Part shown: piece after piece, positions 13,635-26,071 of the stretch | How positions within the stretch are numbered: position 1 is the first letter of the stretch | Layout: every line of letters begins with the position of its first letter | Assembly: GCA_036852015.1 (NCBI GenBank) | Contig: JAANDG010000042.1 | Coordinates: forward strand, 1-64,000 | From: Pelodera strongyloides | Lineage: Eukaryota > Nematoda > Chromadorea > Rhabditida > Rhabditidae | Direction: 5' to 3' | DNA: 64,000 nucleotides | Notes under the pieces: model-generated | The model's input: the letters and a program-made list of their open reading frames with translations, nothing else | What the model was told of the DNA's origin: nothing | Databases searched by the model: none | Made by a program: the position numbers and the translations under genes

Positions 13635-15021
13635 CTAGGCAATTGTTAACCATGAAATTTCCACCTCAAGTGATATAATATTTACTGTCAAGCAATCGAA
13701 GATAATTACGTAGTCACCGATTGCCAATCGTGGTACTGTATATGTAAAAATTGCATTATTTCCGAATCGAGTTATAAACCTTTCTTTGTGTTCTTGTAAT
13801 TTCCTTTATTTATATTTGTAGTGATTTTCACGTTGCCATGTTGAATGTATTGGTGCTATGTAATTTAAGCTCAAACCCTGGGTGCCAGTTTTGTATTTTT
13901 ATTGTTGTATGTTTCGTGTTGTTCTTTGGGAAGGGTTACGAAGTAGTCATGACTATTATTCGCAGTGTAGAAGCTTGGTTGCAAATCTCAGCCTTGTTTA
14001 GTCCATAGCTTTACCGAACAACTTCCTCAGCTTTGCATTCATTTTATGTTTTTCTAAACGAACATGCTTTTCCGACCTAGTGAACCTTGTGACTTTTTCC
14101 ATCGTTTCCTTATGTTATGTTTTCTATGATATTACGAAGTTTTCAGTGCCTTTTCCTTCGTGCCTTTTCAACAAAACGCCTTTTCTTCCTTCTGCATTTT
14201 GCTAGTCGTTTAATCCAAAAATACTCCATACTCTTGCCATATTGTGTGAATCCTTTCATTATTGTATGTATTGATGTGTACGTTTCCAAACATGTGTCTC
14301 AGCATTAATCATTCCCTATCACCAATCCTGAGGGCAACCAAAAAAAAATCACTCCCCAAGGTTGAGTCCCCTCCATACCTGGGAGAACACCTCCCGGGTG
14401 TTCCCTGCAACTTCCTCGGCCTCTGATCTCGTGATCCTCGGATCCCCTGAAGCCTTTCATTGCAAAGACCCATCCTGGGTCGACTTCATTGCTCTTAACA
14501 AAACTGTTCGTTTCCCTAATTTCCAAATAAGACAAGAAACCAGTTTCTGATGTTTTATTATTACTAGTGCGCTAAAAGTTTAGTGTGCATCATAGAATAA
14601 TTTCTTTTCACCTAAAATATTGAATTATTCTCGAAATATTTTGGGTAGACCGCACCCACATCTCTCGTATGTTCGTGATTGTGTGAATCTAATTTAAATT
14701 TTTGATTTCTGTTTTCCCCCTTCCATTGCTGCTAATAATTTCCAACGGAATCAATTTTCGTTTCTTGAAATGGGGTCCATTTCAGAGTATTATGTGTATG
14801 AATAAATCGTGAATATAATTTGGTTGAATGAATTTATGTTTTTGTTCTGACACTATATTCCTTTTTAATGCAGCTTGCAGATGATTACCAAATAATAGCG
14901 GTAATACCAGTAAATAGTACAAAACAATTAATGACCAAGGAAAAAACTAGTAGGATTAAAATAAAAAAGTAGCAGAACATCAAGAAACAGTCATTACTGT
15001 ACAAGAGAATGAATGTATAAT
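13635..15021. other. Convergent 3' regions of the zinc-finger gene and IFT172
   Basis: The two genes point at each other across 1.4 kb. No coding exon was recognised here. On the + strand AATAAA occurs at 14801-14806, about 1.17 kb after the zinc-finger stop codon. On the - strand AATAAA occurs as TTTATT at 14554-14559. If both are used, the transcripts overlap tail to tail by about 250 nt. Confidence 0.5.
14801..14806 (+). terminator. Candidate poly(A) signal AATAAA for the zinc-finger gene
   Basis: A canonical AATAAA hexamer downstream of the stop codon at 13634. The implied 3' UTR is long (about 1.2 kb), so nearer non-canonical signals may also be used. Confidence 0.35.
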
Positions 15022-18000
15022 TTATGAAGACAATTGTAAGGCCAAGGAGCTTCCCGAATATTTTGAGAGGAAACTAGCAGCATCCTGAAGCTGATCAGTT
15101 GGGTTCTTTCTGAGAAGAATCAAGAGTCTTCCCAATTGATCCTTGTCCGCTGCGAGGTGATCACCCAAGTCAACCTTCGCGCCGAGAATGGGGTAACCTA
15201 AAATCCACATAAAATTGGAGCATTTCTAAATGACGCAAGTTTAGGGCGATAATCATTCAAGTGAACTGACCACTGATGACGCATTCCGGATACACATTTC
15301 CGTCCAGATCTACAAGTGATGCCTCGAACTGGGATCGTGAGTCAATGACCAAGCCTTTTGTTTTACTGTCATCTACTGATACAGCGAGCACCCACTCCTT
15401 AACGTCCTCTAGCTCCTGGCCCTGTAACAGCATATAGTTAATGTGGAAGAACAGATCAAACTATCAAATCAAATACACGTCTTTGAATAGAAGATGTCTA
15501 TTAATGCAGGGGTAAATGTGAGTAAATTTGGTCCATTCTGAACGTTAGCAGCGAACACTACATTTTTGTCCATTGATTTCTGTATATGCACTCAATCACA
15601 AAAATTGCCAAAATTTGTTGTACTTCAAGCATAACATAAATAATTTACTTGAATGAATGGTTTCTCAGGAAGAGGAACTTCGGATGGTATGTCAGTGCCT
15701 TCGAATGGGGAATGGTCTACCATCTCCGGATTACTATCTTCGATTGCTTCACTTAGATCAAGGAAGTGGTTGAGAAGTAGGAAACCGAGTCCTTCATATT
15801 CCCCACCGCTTTCCTAAAATGCTATCGGTAACATTCCAAACACTCCGCAATAGATATAAATTTATTTTACCCATACCAGTTCAGAATACATTAAGCTGTC
15901 AAACAATGCAAATGGTATCACACCTTCGCAAGCGTTCCTGCTTCAAAGAACACCCGGTCTGCAGGTATAATATCGGAGTATCTCAAAAGTGACAGACTAA
16001 GTCTCAAACGAAGTGGGGTTGTTTCTTCATGATCGGTAATGTCCAACGCTGTTCGGAGTGACAGAAAGTGAATAGCAGTGAGGAAGCGGCGGAATTCCTA
16101 CAATATTTACTTGTATCAACAATAATAGATAAATATGTCATCTTTGTTTCCACAATGTCTTATTTTGTGAACAATTTTAAATGTCTTTTATTTAGAAAGA
16201 TTCTTACATCAACATGTTCAGCTTTCGTTTGTTCCATCGCTTGTACAACTGGCAAGAAGAAATTTCTCACAGTTGCTGTTCGATCATAGTTTTCAACCGG
16301 ATCAGGGAAGCTGGAGCTTACTACCTAAACATTATTCAAACATGATTCAGTATGCAATTTGAACTTTTATATTTCAACATACAGCTAAACAACAAAACAA
16401 AAAACGTGTTCGTCGTCTCACCTCGTTATACAGTGATCTGTAAATGTTGTGATTTTCCACATTTGCGGACGCTCCGTAACGTTCAAAGACTTTCGCCGCT
16501 TTTGCGAATTCACTCTGCAAGAACCATTTATTCAAGCGGAGTAACATTGGGAGACCTGTTAAAAATTATTTGCAAGACCTAAGAAAACTCACAGTGAACA
16601 TAAGATGGGAAGCATAAAGGGCCACATATTTGTCGAGAAGTGGCTGGTGCTATAAAAGTTTGAATTATTACAAAAAAAATATTTGCAAGGCCTAGCTAGG
16701 CATCCACATCAATTTGCCAAACGACCTAGCTAATCTTTGATGATGAGTGAACTGAAATGCCAACCTTTTGTTGTTTTGCTGTGTCGATCGCCTTCTCCCA
16801 TTGTCCTCTTTCTACAAGAAGGTCTATTGCCGAGATGACATCCACATCAATAAGCTCTCCCAAACGACCTTCCGTTCTTAAGCTCTCCTTGTAGGCATCC
16901 TCGATTTCCTTCGACATTTCAGGAAGGAATTCATTGGCAACCTGTAAGCACATTCTTATTCGAATATCACAGGGCGAATAACGAAATAAAAATGAGGATA
17001 TTTTAATGAATGACACAAAATAGAACTCCTAGTTGGGTCCTACATTGAAGCTTACAAAACAAACAATATCTCGCCTGTGCTGCTTTACTCCATTGCTGGG
17101 CCTTGCACAATTGAAGTATCGCTTCTCGTGTGCTCCCAATAGCTAGCAGTACCTCCGCTGCTTTCTCGTGTGATCCTAACTCGTCCAGTCTGGCGATCAC
17201 CTTAGAAGTAATATGTAAGATACAATATACAATAAACGGCAGTGAACATGTTTTTGCATTTAAATAGATTCAACAATCACCTCATTAATCGTTGCCTGAT
17301 CGTTTCCGCCAAGAAATTTGATGGCAATATCTGCTGCTTTGTTTGTGCACTGATGTATCAACTCTTCATTGTCGCTCACCTCGGGTGTCACCTAAGGCAT
17401 AATTTTAGTTACAGTTTAATGGCGCCTATATGGAACAAATCGGTATATAAATTGTAAAAATAACGTGAACAAATGGAACATTTTTTTTGGATACATTTCA
17501 CTTATTACTAGCGTCGTTTACCTTTTTGTTAATGTTTTATAACACAGCCTGATCCTAAACAAGTAGATATCCTAACACTCGCGTTACCTTTAGGAACGCC
17601 TGTACTGCCCTCAGGAACTCTCCCTGTTGTTCCCACTCTCTTCCCTGTGCCACATAGGAATCCACTCCTCGGGCACCACTCCTCAGTTCGACTTTATCGA
17701 ACTCTTCCTGAGTGTTATTAATGTATTTGCATTTAAATTTTTGGCCGGGAACTTAAAAACATATTGGTGCAGACAGATAGTCGTTCGTCTCATAATTTAA
17801 AAGAACCTTACTTGAAGTGCTGGGAGTTGGGCGGGCAAGTAGTCTTTGGCAATACGCAATGCATCGGGCCACATTGCTTCCTCCTTCAAAATGTTTCGTT
17901 TTGGTGGATGCTCAGTATCTCAGTTCAGATAAATACAACTTCAAACTCAACAGAAAATACAGGGGTTCGAATAACCAACCTTGAAATATCGTAGAATGAT

Positions 18001-21000
18001 ATCGGGTCTGTTGGCCCGAAGAAGAAAACTCTCAGCTCTAGCATGATCTCCTTGTTCCAGCGCTTTCTTTGCCTCTGCCGTGTACACTTCAGTCAGAGAA
18101 TTTGGCGCGTGCTCACTAAAAAGTTCGTTCTTAATAAGCTAGGACGTTAAAAAGAAATAAGCAATATTAAGTGATAACTTACGTGGCAATCTTCTCAGCA
18201 TTCGCCCAATCTTGGTCGTGGATGAACATTGCAACAGCTTCTTCTGCTTTTCCTCCCTAGGCATCAAAATTTGATTACCGAAAATTGATTACAGTTGAAA
18301 ATGATAATTATCTTCTTTTTGATAATTAATGTGATAATTAGTGGATCAGAAGACAATTTGGAGGAAATCAATCACCTGTACGTAATGAGACGCAGCTTCT
18401 TCTAACCGACCCTCCTCTTCCATATGCATAGCTATTCGAGCGTGCACCTGCAACGTACTGATATATTATTTGCGGCATTGTGCTTGCAACAAGGAGTGTT
18501 CACTCAGGAAGTGGAGCTGAATTACTCCAAAAATTAACGGACCTCTGGCAATCGTTCCTTCAGTCCAAGCCGCGCGATTTCAAATGCAAAGTCAAACTGT
18601 CTAAAACAGAAATGGTTATTTACAATCAGATGAGGCTAATGACATGAGATGAACAATATCGTATATATCTACTCACCCGTTCTCGATGGCATAGTCAATT
18701 GAATCACCGAGTAGATTGAACTTCGTCAGCAACTTTACTGCCGCTTCGCCGCCAAGGCTTTGAGCCCATAGATATCCGATCTGAAACGAATCTACTTAAC
18801 TGATACGAGGCCAGATTCATAGCTTTTTATCAATACTTGAATCGCGAGCGTCACCGACACCTTGTACGTCGGATTCTTTACCTGCTTCTGCAGTTGTTCT
18901 CCTCCCTCTGTTTTTGCAACACGATGAGCATCTGTCCACATTTCCTGCTTTCTGAATAAAATCAGATGAGCAATTTCGAGACACTCAGCTGGAAAGTATA
19001 TAAACCTCATGGAAAATTATAGAAGTACGGAAACAACCGATGTCGCACCTGTACATATCAATGGCCATTTTAAATTCTCCTCCTTTTAGGTATTCCTCTT
19101 CGGCTCCCTTAAGGTCACCTGCTTCCTCAAGATCCATGCCAAGCCGTTTATGAGTTTCCTAGAATTGCTCACATTACGACTTATATTAAGTTTCCCTTCA
19201 TTGTTGGCCAGATTTCCAGCAATTATCTTAAACGAAAAAAAGTTCAAAAAGTTCAAATCGGATACTCCTTACATGAAGATGCTCTGAATGATACTTCTCA
19301 ACCAATCGCACTACATCCTCGTTTCTATTCGCCTTTCTGTACATTTGAATCGCCTTATTTGACGCTCCGATTGAGATGTAAACCTGGAAAGCAAGCAAAT
19401 AAATTGAGGCCGACGTTCACATCATAACTAGTCGCCGGGTATTATCAATAGTTTGAAAATAGACCTGTTCAGCTTCAGCCAGTCTTCCTTGTGACTCCAA
19501 TTCATCGGCTTTTCTTTCATACATTTCCATTGTTTCTTCTTGACCGAGAAACTCTTCGGACAACTGAAATGTTCAATCTTACAAATTCTTCTTTCCAGAT
19601 TAAAAATGTCTTTGCCTGAGTTTTCTTCCACACGTGTTACCCTGTATGCGTCACTCCACTTTGCATTCTTTATGTACATGTGGATCGCTTGTTTTTGCAG
19701 ATCGGCTTCAATGAAGAGACGTTCAGCACTCTGAATATTGGAAGGGTTCCTTATAAAACGCAAATATGTATTTGCATGTGAAACACATGCAGTGATACGA
19801 ATAATAACTGCTAGGTAAGATCGAACAACTCACATCGAAATCTCCAACTGATGCGTAATGTTCAGCAATCTGGCCATATATGGACTTTGACACTTCTTGG
19901 TCCTGAATAATTGTTCAAATTCACATTATCTTGGCTACATGAACAAGCACTGCGTAATGTGTATGAACTTCTACCCTTACTATGTATAACCTCTGCGTAT
20001 ATCATCTATACGTATGCTGTAGTGTACCTGTATTACGTCCACGATTTGCACAGCCTTGCTCCATTCCTTGGCTTTAATGGCAGCTTGGACCGCTTTGAGA
20101 GATTTATTTGCTTCTGAATGAAATTCTTTATTTCTACTAAAATTGTATCAAAAATATGCTCATTTTGCAGCAAATTACAAATAAAATCGCAAAATGATTA
20201 CAAAAAACATTTTGTCTCTTCTCAGACCACAATAATATGAAATCAATAATCTGTCGATACCAAGAAAGTGGCTGACAGCAGCAGCATGCAGTGTCTGACT
20301 CATGAGATGGTCACCCCATTCTTCCTCCAACTCCACAACTTTCTCAGGGAAGGCGAACCGGGACAACTAAAACTATTAAACAAGTGATATTTCTCTTGCA
20401 GCAGGATATACATGTATGTACAAGTCATACATGCATGCAAGCACGTTATATAAAGGCTCCAAGTCCAACTGAAATGCTCAAAATGGACTTGTGATAATCA
20501 ACATAACTGTCCCACCTGAACAGCTTTATCGTACGCATGTCCCTTTCGGTAATGTTCCAGAGCTTTGTCAAATTCCTTCGTTTTTTCGAACAAATCACCA
20601 GCCTAAATTTTGCCTATTTCGAATCATAAAGTACACAATAATGCAACATAATGATGCTATGCTTTCAACAATGAAATAGTTTCGTCTGTATTCAGGCAAA
20701 CCTTGTCGAAAAGTCTGTTCTTCACTAACGATGTTGAGATCGCTTCAGTAATTGAAAGATCTTGGAGCATATTTGGTTGGTTGAGCACAATGTTGAGGGC
20801 CTGCACAGGCTGATTTGACTTGAGGAATAATTGTACAGCAGATGACGGATCTCCCTCCGAGATCTTCAGCTGAAAGAGGATACAAATGGATCATCTGGAT
20901 AAAAGAAAACGGTTGGATAATAGCTTTGACAAAGTTACATAATATAATTTGAAATAACTTGCTTCAGCTGCTTTGGCATCCTGTCCGGAATCAAACAGCG

Positions 21001-24000
21001 CTCTGTAATAGCTGGCCTTCAGTTGCTCATAACCGGGGTAACTCTGAAACAATTCAAAATCCCACATAAAACATTGCTGCAAATTGGCAGGTGTATAGTT
21101 AATAGATACTGAATTGGCACTTAGACTGCACAAATTTTATTTAAAAAAGGCAAAAAATTCACATGCCATATCTTTGAAAACGCATATTTACACCTCACGC
21201 CTAAGTTGCCGAACGAGGTGTCTGCAGACACTGACTAAATGTGAGCAACTCTTTTCGTATGAACTCTTTTCGTACCCGGTAGAGCACGACTGACCCTAGC
21301 TCTAGCTAACTCCAATGCTTCATCCCATTTGTGTAGCGAAGTGTACATATTGATTGCCTCCTCCACTGCATTCTGAAAGGTTTCTTGATTGTACATATTT
21401 AGCCCAAAAATATTGAAGAGCAAAAGAGCAATTCATCGTATTGCTTGCCTGGTTGAGGTAGATCCTTTCAGCGTCTTTAAACTTCTTCGCCATTCTCGCG
21501 AGATTGGCCCTGACCCGAAAGTCCTGTGTCCCGTCACCACCGATAGTCTTCGCAGCTTCATTTGCAAGTTCGATGGTCGACTACAAAACAGACGTTTTAT
21601 TTGCTTGAAAGCGAATTTTAATAAAAAAAATCTGTTACACATTTCGCGCGATGTCGAGAAAGATCTAATTTATAGAGAACGATAAGAATTACCTGTATCA
21701 TATTGACTTTCGCAACGTCATTCATAGCTGCATAACATCGCTGTGCCACAAGAAGCTGTTCCTTTTCCAGAGCAAGGCTCCCGACTCTCTTCCACATTGG
21801 ATACCTACAAGGAATATAACATTAGATCACATTTTGCACAGTAGACTCGTTTCAATGTCACCTTTGACAAAGGAACTCACGTCTCAATATGCTGTTCGCT
21901 CTTTTCAAGGAAAGTGATGGCTCGTTCAAAATCTAGGTTCTTGAGGGCAGTTGAGAACTCGATTTGAATATTGTCCAACTCATAAGCGACCTTTGCTGTT
22001 GATTCCTGGAAAGGAACCGGATACAAGGGCAACAATAGAACAATAATAAAGAACACATCAACATTTCATCAGTTTTTGTCCTTAAAACGGTGAATGAATG
22101 AATCACCTGAACGATAACTTCGGTTCGGTCGTTGTCTCTGAGAACGGCTTCCACCTCGCCCTTGATGGGCACGACTGTCACTTGCTCGACATAGTCCGGA
22201 TTGTACCTGTAGGGATCAATCAAAATCATACATACTTCAGTGTTGGTTTTGAAGAACAGGGACACAAGCATGGATGGTGTGTTTAAAAATTCTACGCATT
22301 ACTTACCAGACATGGAGATTGTTGGCAGATTGAGCGACGATGACGTCACTGGCAGGAACCCATTGGACATAAGTGCAGAAGTAGAGAAGGCAGTGTCGCT
22401 TCTGTGCGTCAAGATCGACCATTGTCAGACGACTCCTTTTGTCGCGAAAGAGAAGACGGTTTCCGAGCTCATTAAGCTGCAATTGTCAGTCGTAATGTTT
22501 CTCAAAGGTTTTCCTTACACATAAAATGTTATGTCTTTAAGTTTAAGTTTCACCTCGAGCCAATCGATATTTCCTTGATGATCAATCAGATCGTCCTGCT
22601 GTGAGGTGCAGAAGTTATCTGCAATATTTCATCAGTACAAATCGCAATTTTTTGTATTGATATTGTGATACTTGACAGTTGGCAACTAACATATTGCAAT
22701 TGTTGTCGGGTCTACGAGGTAGGCGATTTTCTTCACTGTCAGTTCGGTGCTGACTGTGTTCTCATTTATTCGTACACTCAAAAGATGCCGGGAAGCGAGT
22801 TCAGTCCGAAGCCAGCCGAGAGGTCCTGCAAAATGAGCAGATCTACTAACAAACCGTGGCTAACAGCTTGTTGACAAACTAGTATAAACAGTAGTATAAA
22901 CATACCGTCAATTCCATATTCGACAACCGTGATTTCTCCCGCATTCACGATAATACACACGTTGGCAAAGTCGAAGAAAAACCTGAACGAAATAGTGTTT
23001 ACAATTTAAAGAGGAAAACATTATCAATTTTGCATAAATTCTCAAAAAAGAACTTCTCATGTCCTCCTGATACCCAATCGATTTCTGACGCTTTTCCGGA
23101 CATTGTATCACCAATGATAAGGGTGCTCGAAGTATATGCAACAACAAAGCGATCATTGTCCATCATCTAAACAGTTCAAGGGTTATCGTAAACAGTTTTG
23201 TCTCGTATTTTTTGTGCTGGAGTTTCCATGGACAAACCTTAAGATCATCAATCTGAAGCCCTTTGTTAGAGATAACAGAGGTTCTCATTTCCGAAGTGAT
23301 ATCTCGAATGATAACGTGTGATGGAGCAACATAAGTAGTTTCAAATCTCGATCGCAACATTCCTCTCTTGAGCGAACAATCAATGTGTAATACACTACCA
23401 CACAGTGTTCCCTGGAACAAAGCTTTGCTTGCTTTAAGAATCAGTATACATCACACTAATCGTTGATACAGCTCATTGATCAATACAACTCTTTCATAGC
23501 AAAAAAAAAATGAAATAAACTATCGTTACACAATAAACTGCTGATCCGTCTCCTTTCCAAGCGAGCGATGTCACCGTATACATATTTGCCACTATCAGAG
23601 GGGCACTGTCATCCCACGCGCCTCTTCTAGTATTCCACGAGAATAAGCGAAGTCTAAAGTATACATCTAGAGTATGCTACGTAAGTAAAAGGAAGCAAAC
23701 TCAATGCGTGGAAGGCTCGTTTTCCAAGAAAAATATGCCAACTTGTTGTAACTTCCAATGACGACATTATGTCCGGATGGATCAGTACATATGGCACCAA
23801 ATTCTTTGTCTGAATCCGAAAAGTCGAATTGTTGCTGGACAACACCGTTTTCCGTGTACGAAAATACCCTAGAAAATCATATGGTTAACTAGTTTTATCA
23901 GTTTATACAATGATAATTATTAAGTATGCACTCCATCAATTAATTTGGTGGATTACGCGAATAGCTTAATTGAATGCAACAGCCTTACCTTCTATCCGAA

Positions 24001-25144
24001 CCAGCCACAACGAGTCCATGCGCGGTGAAAATGACGCAATATGGAGTAACTTGATGAGTGCACAATTTGAGCTGAAATACATTTAGCTAACTTAACTATC
24101 GTGCACGAGAAACATCAACAACAATAACATTTAAAAACTCACCTGAGACTTGCTTGAAAATGTGAACAGTATGATACTTCCGTCCAAGTGTCCCGAAACA
24201 AAAGCCGTTTTCTTTGAGCTAAAAAAGGAAAGAATTGGTTTTAAGGAGATCTTTGTTTCAACAACGTTACTAGTGCAATTGATTTACTGACATCAACTTA
24301 CTTGGTGGACAAAGCTGTAACCATCTGGTCCGTTTTGTACAAGGAAGAGCATTTGTTGTTCTTGATTAGACCAATTCGTACTTTCCCATCGCATAAACCA
24401 ATCAATAATTTGTCTTCGAATGGCCAATTCAATGCAGACACACAGTCGGTCTGGATCATTTTGTTCACAATCACTTTCTTCTCTGACCTGTAGATAAATG
24501 TCGCTTAAAAAGTACAACAAAAAGCTGACAACTACATTTCAAGAAATGTAAATCTCCCCATACAAGCGTACAGAATACAGAATATATATACATTGACTAA
24601 CCATGAAGCCCCAATTCTATAGACGTAGACCACTTTATCCGATTGTCCCACAGCCAATCGCACAGAATCTGGTGAGAATGCGAGACATCTGATCACATAA
24701 CTGCGCTTACCAAACTAGAAATGAAGTTATTAAGCGGCCAAGTGGCGCATTAGAAAATGTGTATCATTTCCAAAAAATAAAACTGATCATAAGCAAATTA
24801 TCATAAATTTAACTACCTTCGAATCGACTGGCTTTGTTCCAAATCGATCCTTCATTTCTCCTTTATCATCGAATAAAACAATTGCCCGATCATGTGTGGC
24901 TACGGCTATTTTTGAAGCATTTGGGGAGCATTCTATGCTTACAATCCGTGCTGCACCCGTCTTGAAATTAAACAAAGATTATTTTCATCATTTAATCAAA
25001 AAATTTTGAGCCCAAAAAAAAATACGAGGGCAACTTGTTTGCAAAAATGTGGATAACTCTGGCAGAAATATTTACTTCCTTTTCTTATAATGTAAAATAA
25101 AGTACCTGTTGTGGGAGGAGACAAGCCTGATATTTGAGTTTCAT
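15022..25144 (-). CDS. IFT172: Intraflagellar transport protein 172 (OSM-1/IFT172), 1742 aa, 47 exons
   Basis: Peripheral IFT-B subunit that links IFT trains and handles turnaround at the ciliary tip; OSM-1 in nematode sensory cilia. The 47 exons join in frame to 5229 nt, and the length matches the family (about 1740-1750 aa). Start MKLKYQACLLPQQ; N-terminal WD40 half (for example FSPDSVRLAVGQSDKVVYVY, FVSGHLDGSIILF, FRDKRSRL), then TPR/alpha-solenoid repeats to the C-terminal GYPILGAKVDL motif. Exons, 5' to 3': 25144-25106, 24960-24817, 24714-24602, 24487-24302, 24218-24143, 24071-23989, 23868-23743, 23653-23530, 23411-23238, 23166-23054, 22982-22906, 22825-22691, 22618-22554, 22476-22307, 22206-22107, 22005-21881, 21804-21693, 21580-21449, 21372-21295, 21043-20963, 20869-20702, 20602-20516, 20366-20261, 20113-20028, 19902-19834, 19730-19641, 19563-19465, 19383-19273, 19158-19049, 18951-18882, 18780-18677, 18600-18543, 18447-18376, 18256-18183, 18115-17980, 17880-17812, 17707-17588, 17391-17281, 17200-17075, 16941-16765, 16649-16593, 16514-16422, 16324-16208, 16097-15924, 15813-15649, 15421-15271, 15197-15022. 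Three introns seem to start with GC (after 21449, 20963 and 17075). An X-box lies upstream. Confidence 0.97.
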
Positions 25145-26071
25145 TTTGAATAATATGAACAAGTATAGACCAACTTTGTTAGAGCAGTTAGAGGTGTACA
25201 CTTATATTCAGTTGCGTTTGAATGTTGTAGTGTTTCCATGGTGACGAGTGGCAGGTTGCCTACCACAGACACAGACTACAAGTGAGAAACAGCTTTGTTT
25301 GGATGATATTCAAAATATTACTTGAAAAGCTTTATTGTAAATTGTTCGCATAAAAAACTATCACGGGATTTATTAATTTATACATAATGTGCAAGCAGTC
25401 AACTAGCTGCTTTTGAACAACAAGGAACTTGGCCCATTTTTAAACGTTAATAGTCTCCAAAGAGTGTGATGTTATCATAGTGCAAGCAAAGCTATATATT
25501 GAGCTTAGAAACCTTATTATCGATGGTGAGGACAACATAAGCCTAATGAGATCCTTAAAATACAATGAAACGCTGTAGATGAGTTAACAAAAAAGTTAGT
25601 CAACGTGCATACAAACAATGCATAACAATTCAAATAGTTAGCAAACCGAATTTTCCTAGAAAACAACAAAAACAAAGCATCGTAAAATTTACGTAATATA
25701 AAGAACAAAGCAATATTTTTTACATATTCACAAATTGTTTACATATAAGCAACTCGCATGAAAAATACGCTTAAAGCTGTGAGAAAATAAACTAGATAAT
25801 GCTGTACAAGACCAGAACAGTTACCAGAAAATAAAAGACTGAATGCACGTGTTTAAGTGCGACGGTGGACCAGCATAATAAAAGCTCGCAAAAGAACCTA
25901 TTAAGTAAGAATGGATAGTGCCCTACTGACGATAAGCAGGGACACACGCTCAGCAGGGACGATCAACAATGATAAAGAATGATAATACAAGGAGCACCAC
26001 CTACGCACATCAGCCGTAAGCTCGCCGGTGACAACAAGGGTATTTTTCCAACACCACTTCATAGCCCCCGT
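25145..26071. promoter_or_regulatory. IFT172 promoter region / mec-17 3' region
   Basis: This 0.93-kb spacer separates the mec-17 stop codon from the IFT172 start codon. Apart from the X-box at 25232-25245 it is AT-rich and non-coding. TTTATT (AATAAA on the - strand) at 25331-25336 could end the mec-17 transcript, leaving a very compact promoter for IFT172. The spacing is too large for a typical nematode operon. Confidence 0.55.
25232..25245 (-). promoter_or_regulatory. RFX/DAF-19 X-box of the IFT172 gene
   Basis: GTTTCCATGGTGAC matches the X-box consensus RYYNYYWWRRNRAC at every position, and its reverse complement GTCACCATGGAAAC matches as well. It lies 88-101 bp upstream of the IFT172 ATG. 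In C. elegans, DAF-19 (RFX) drives IFT genes, including osm-1, through a single X-box at about this distance. Position, palindromic form and gene identity agree, so regulation by an RFX factor in ciliated sensory neurons is a strong inference. Confidence 0.87.
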
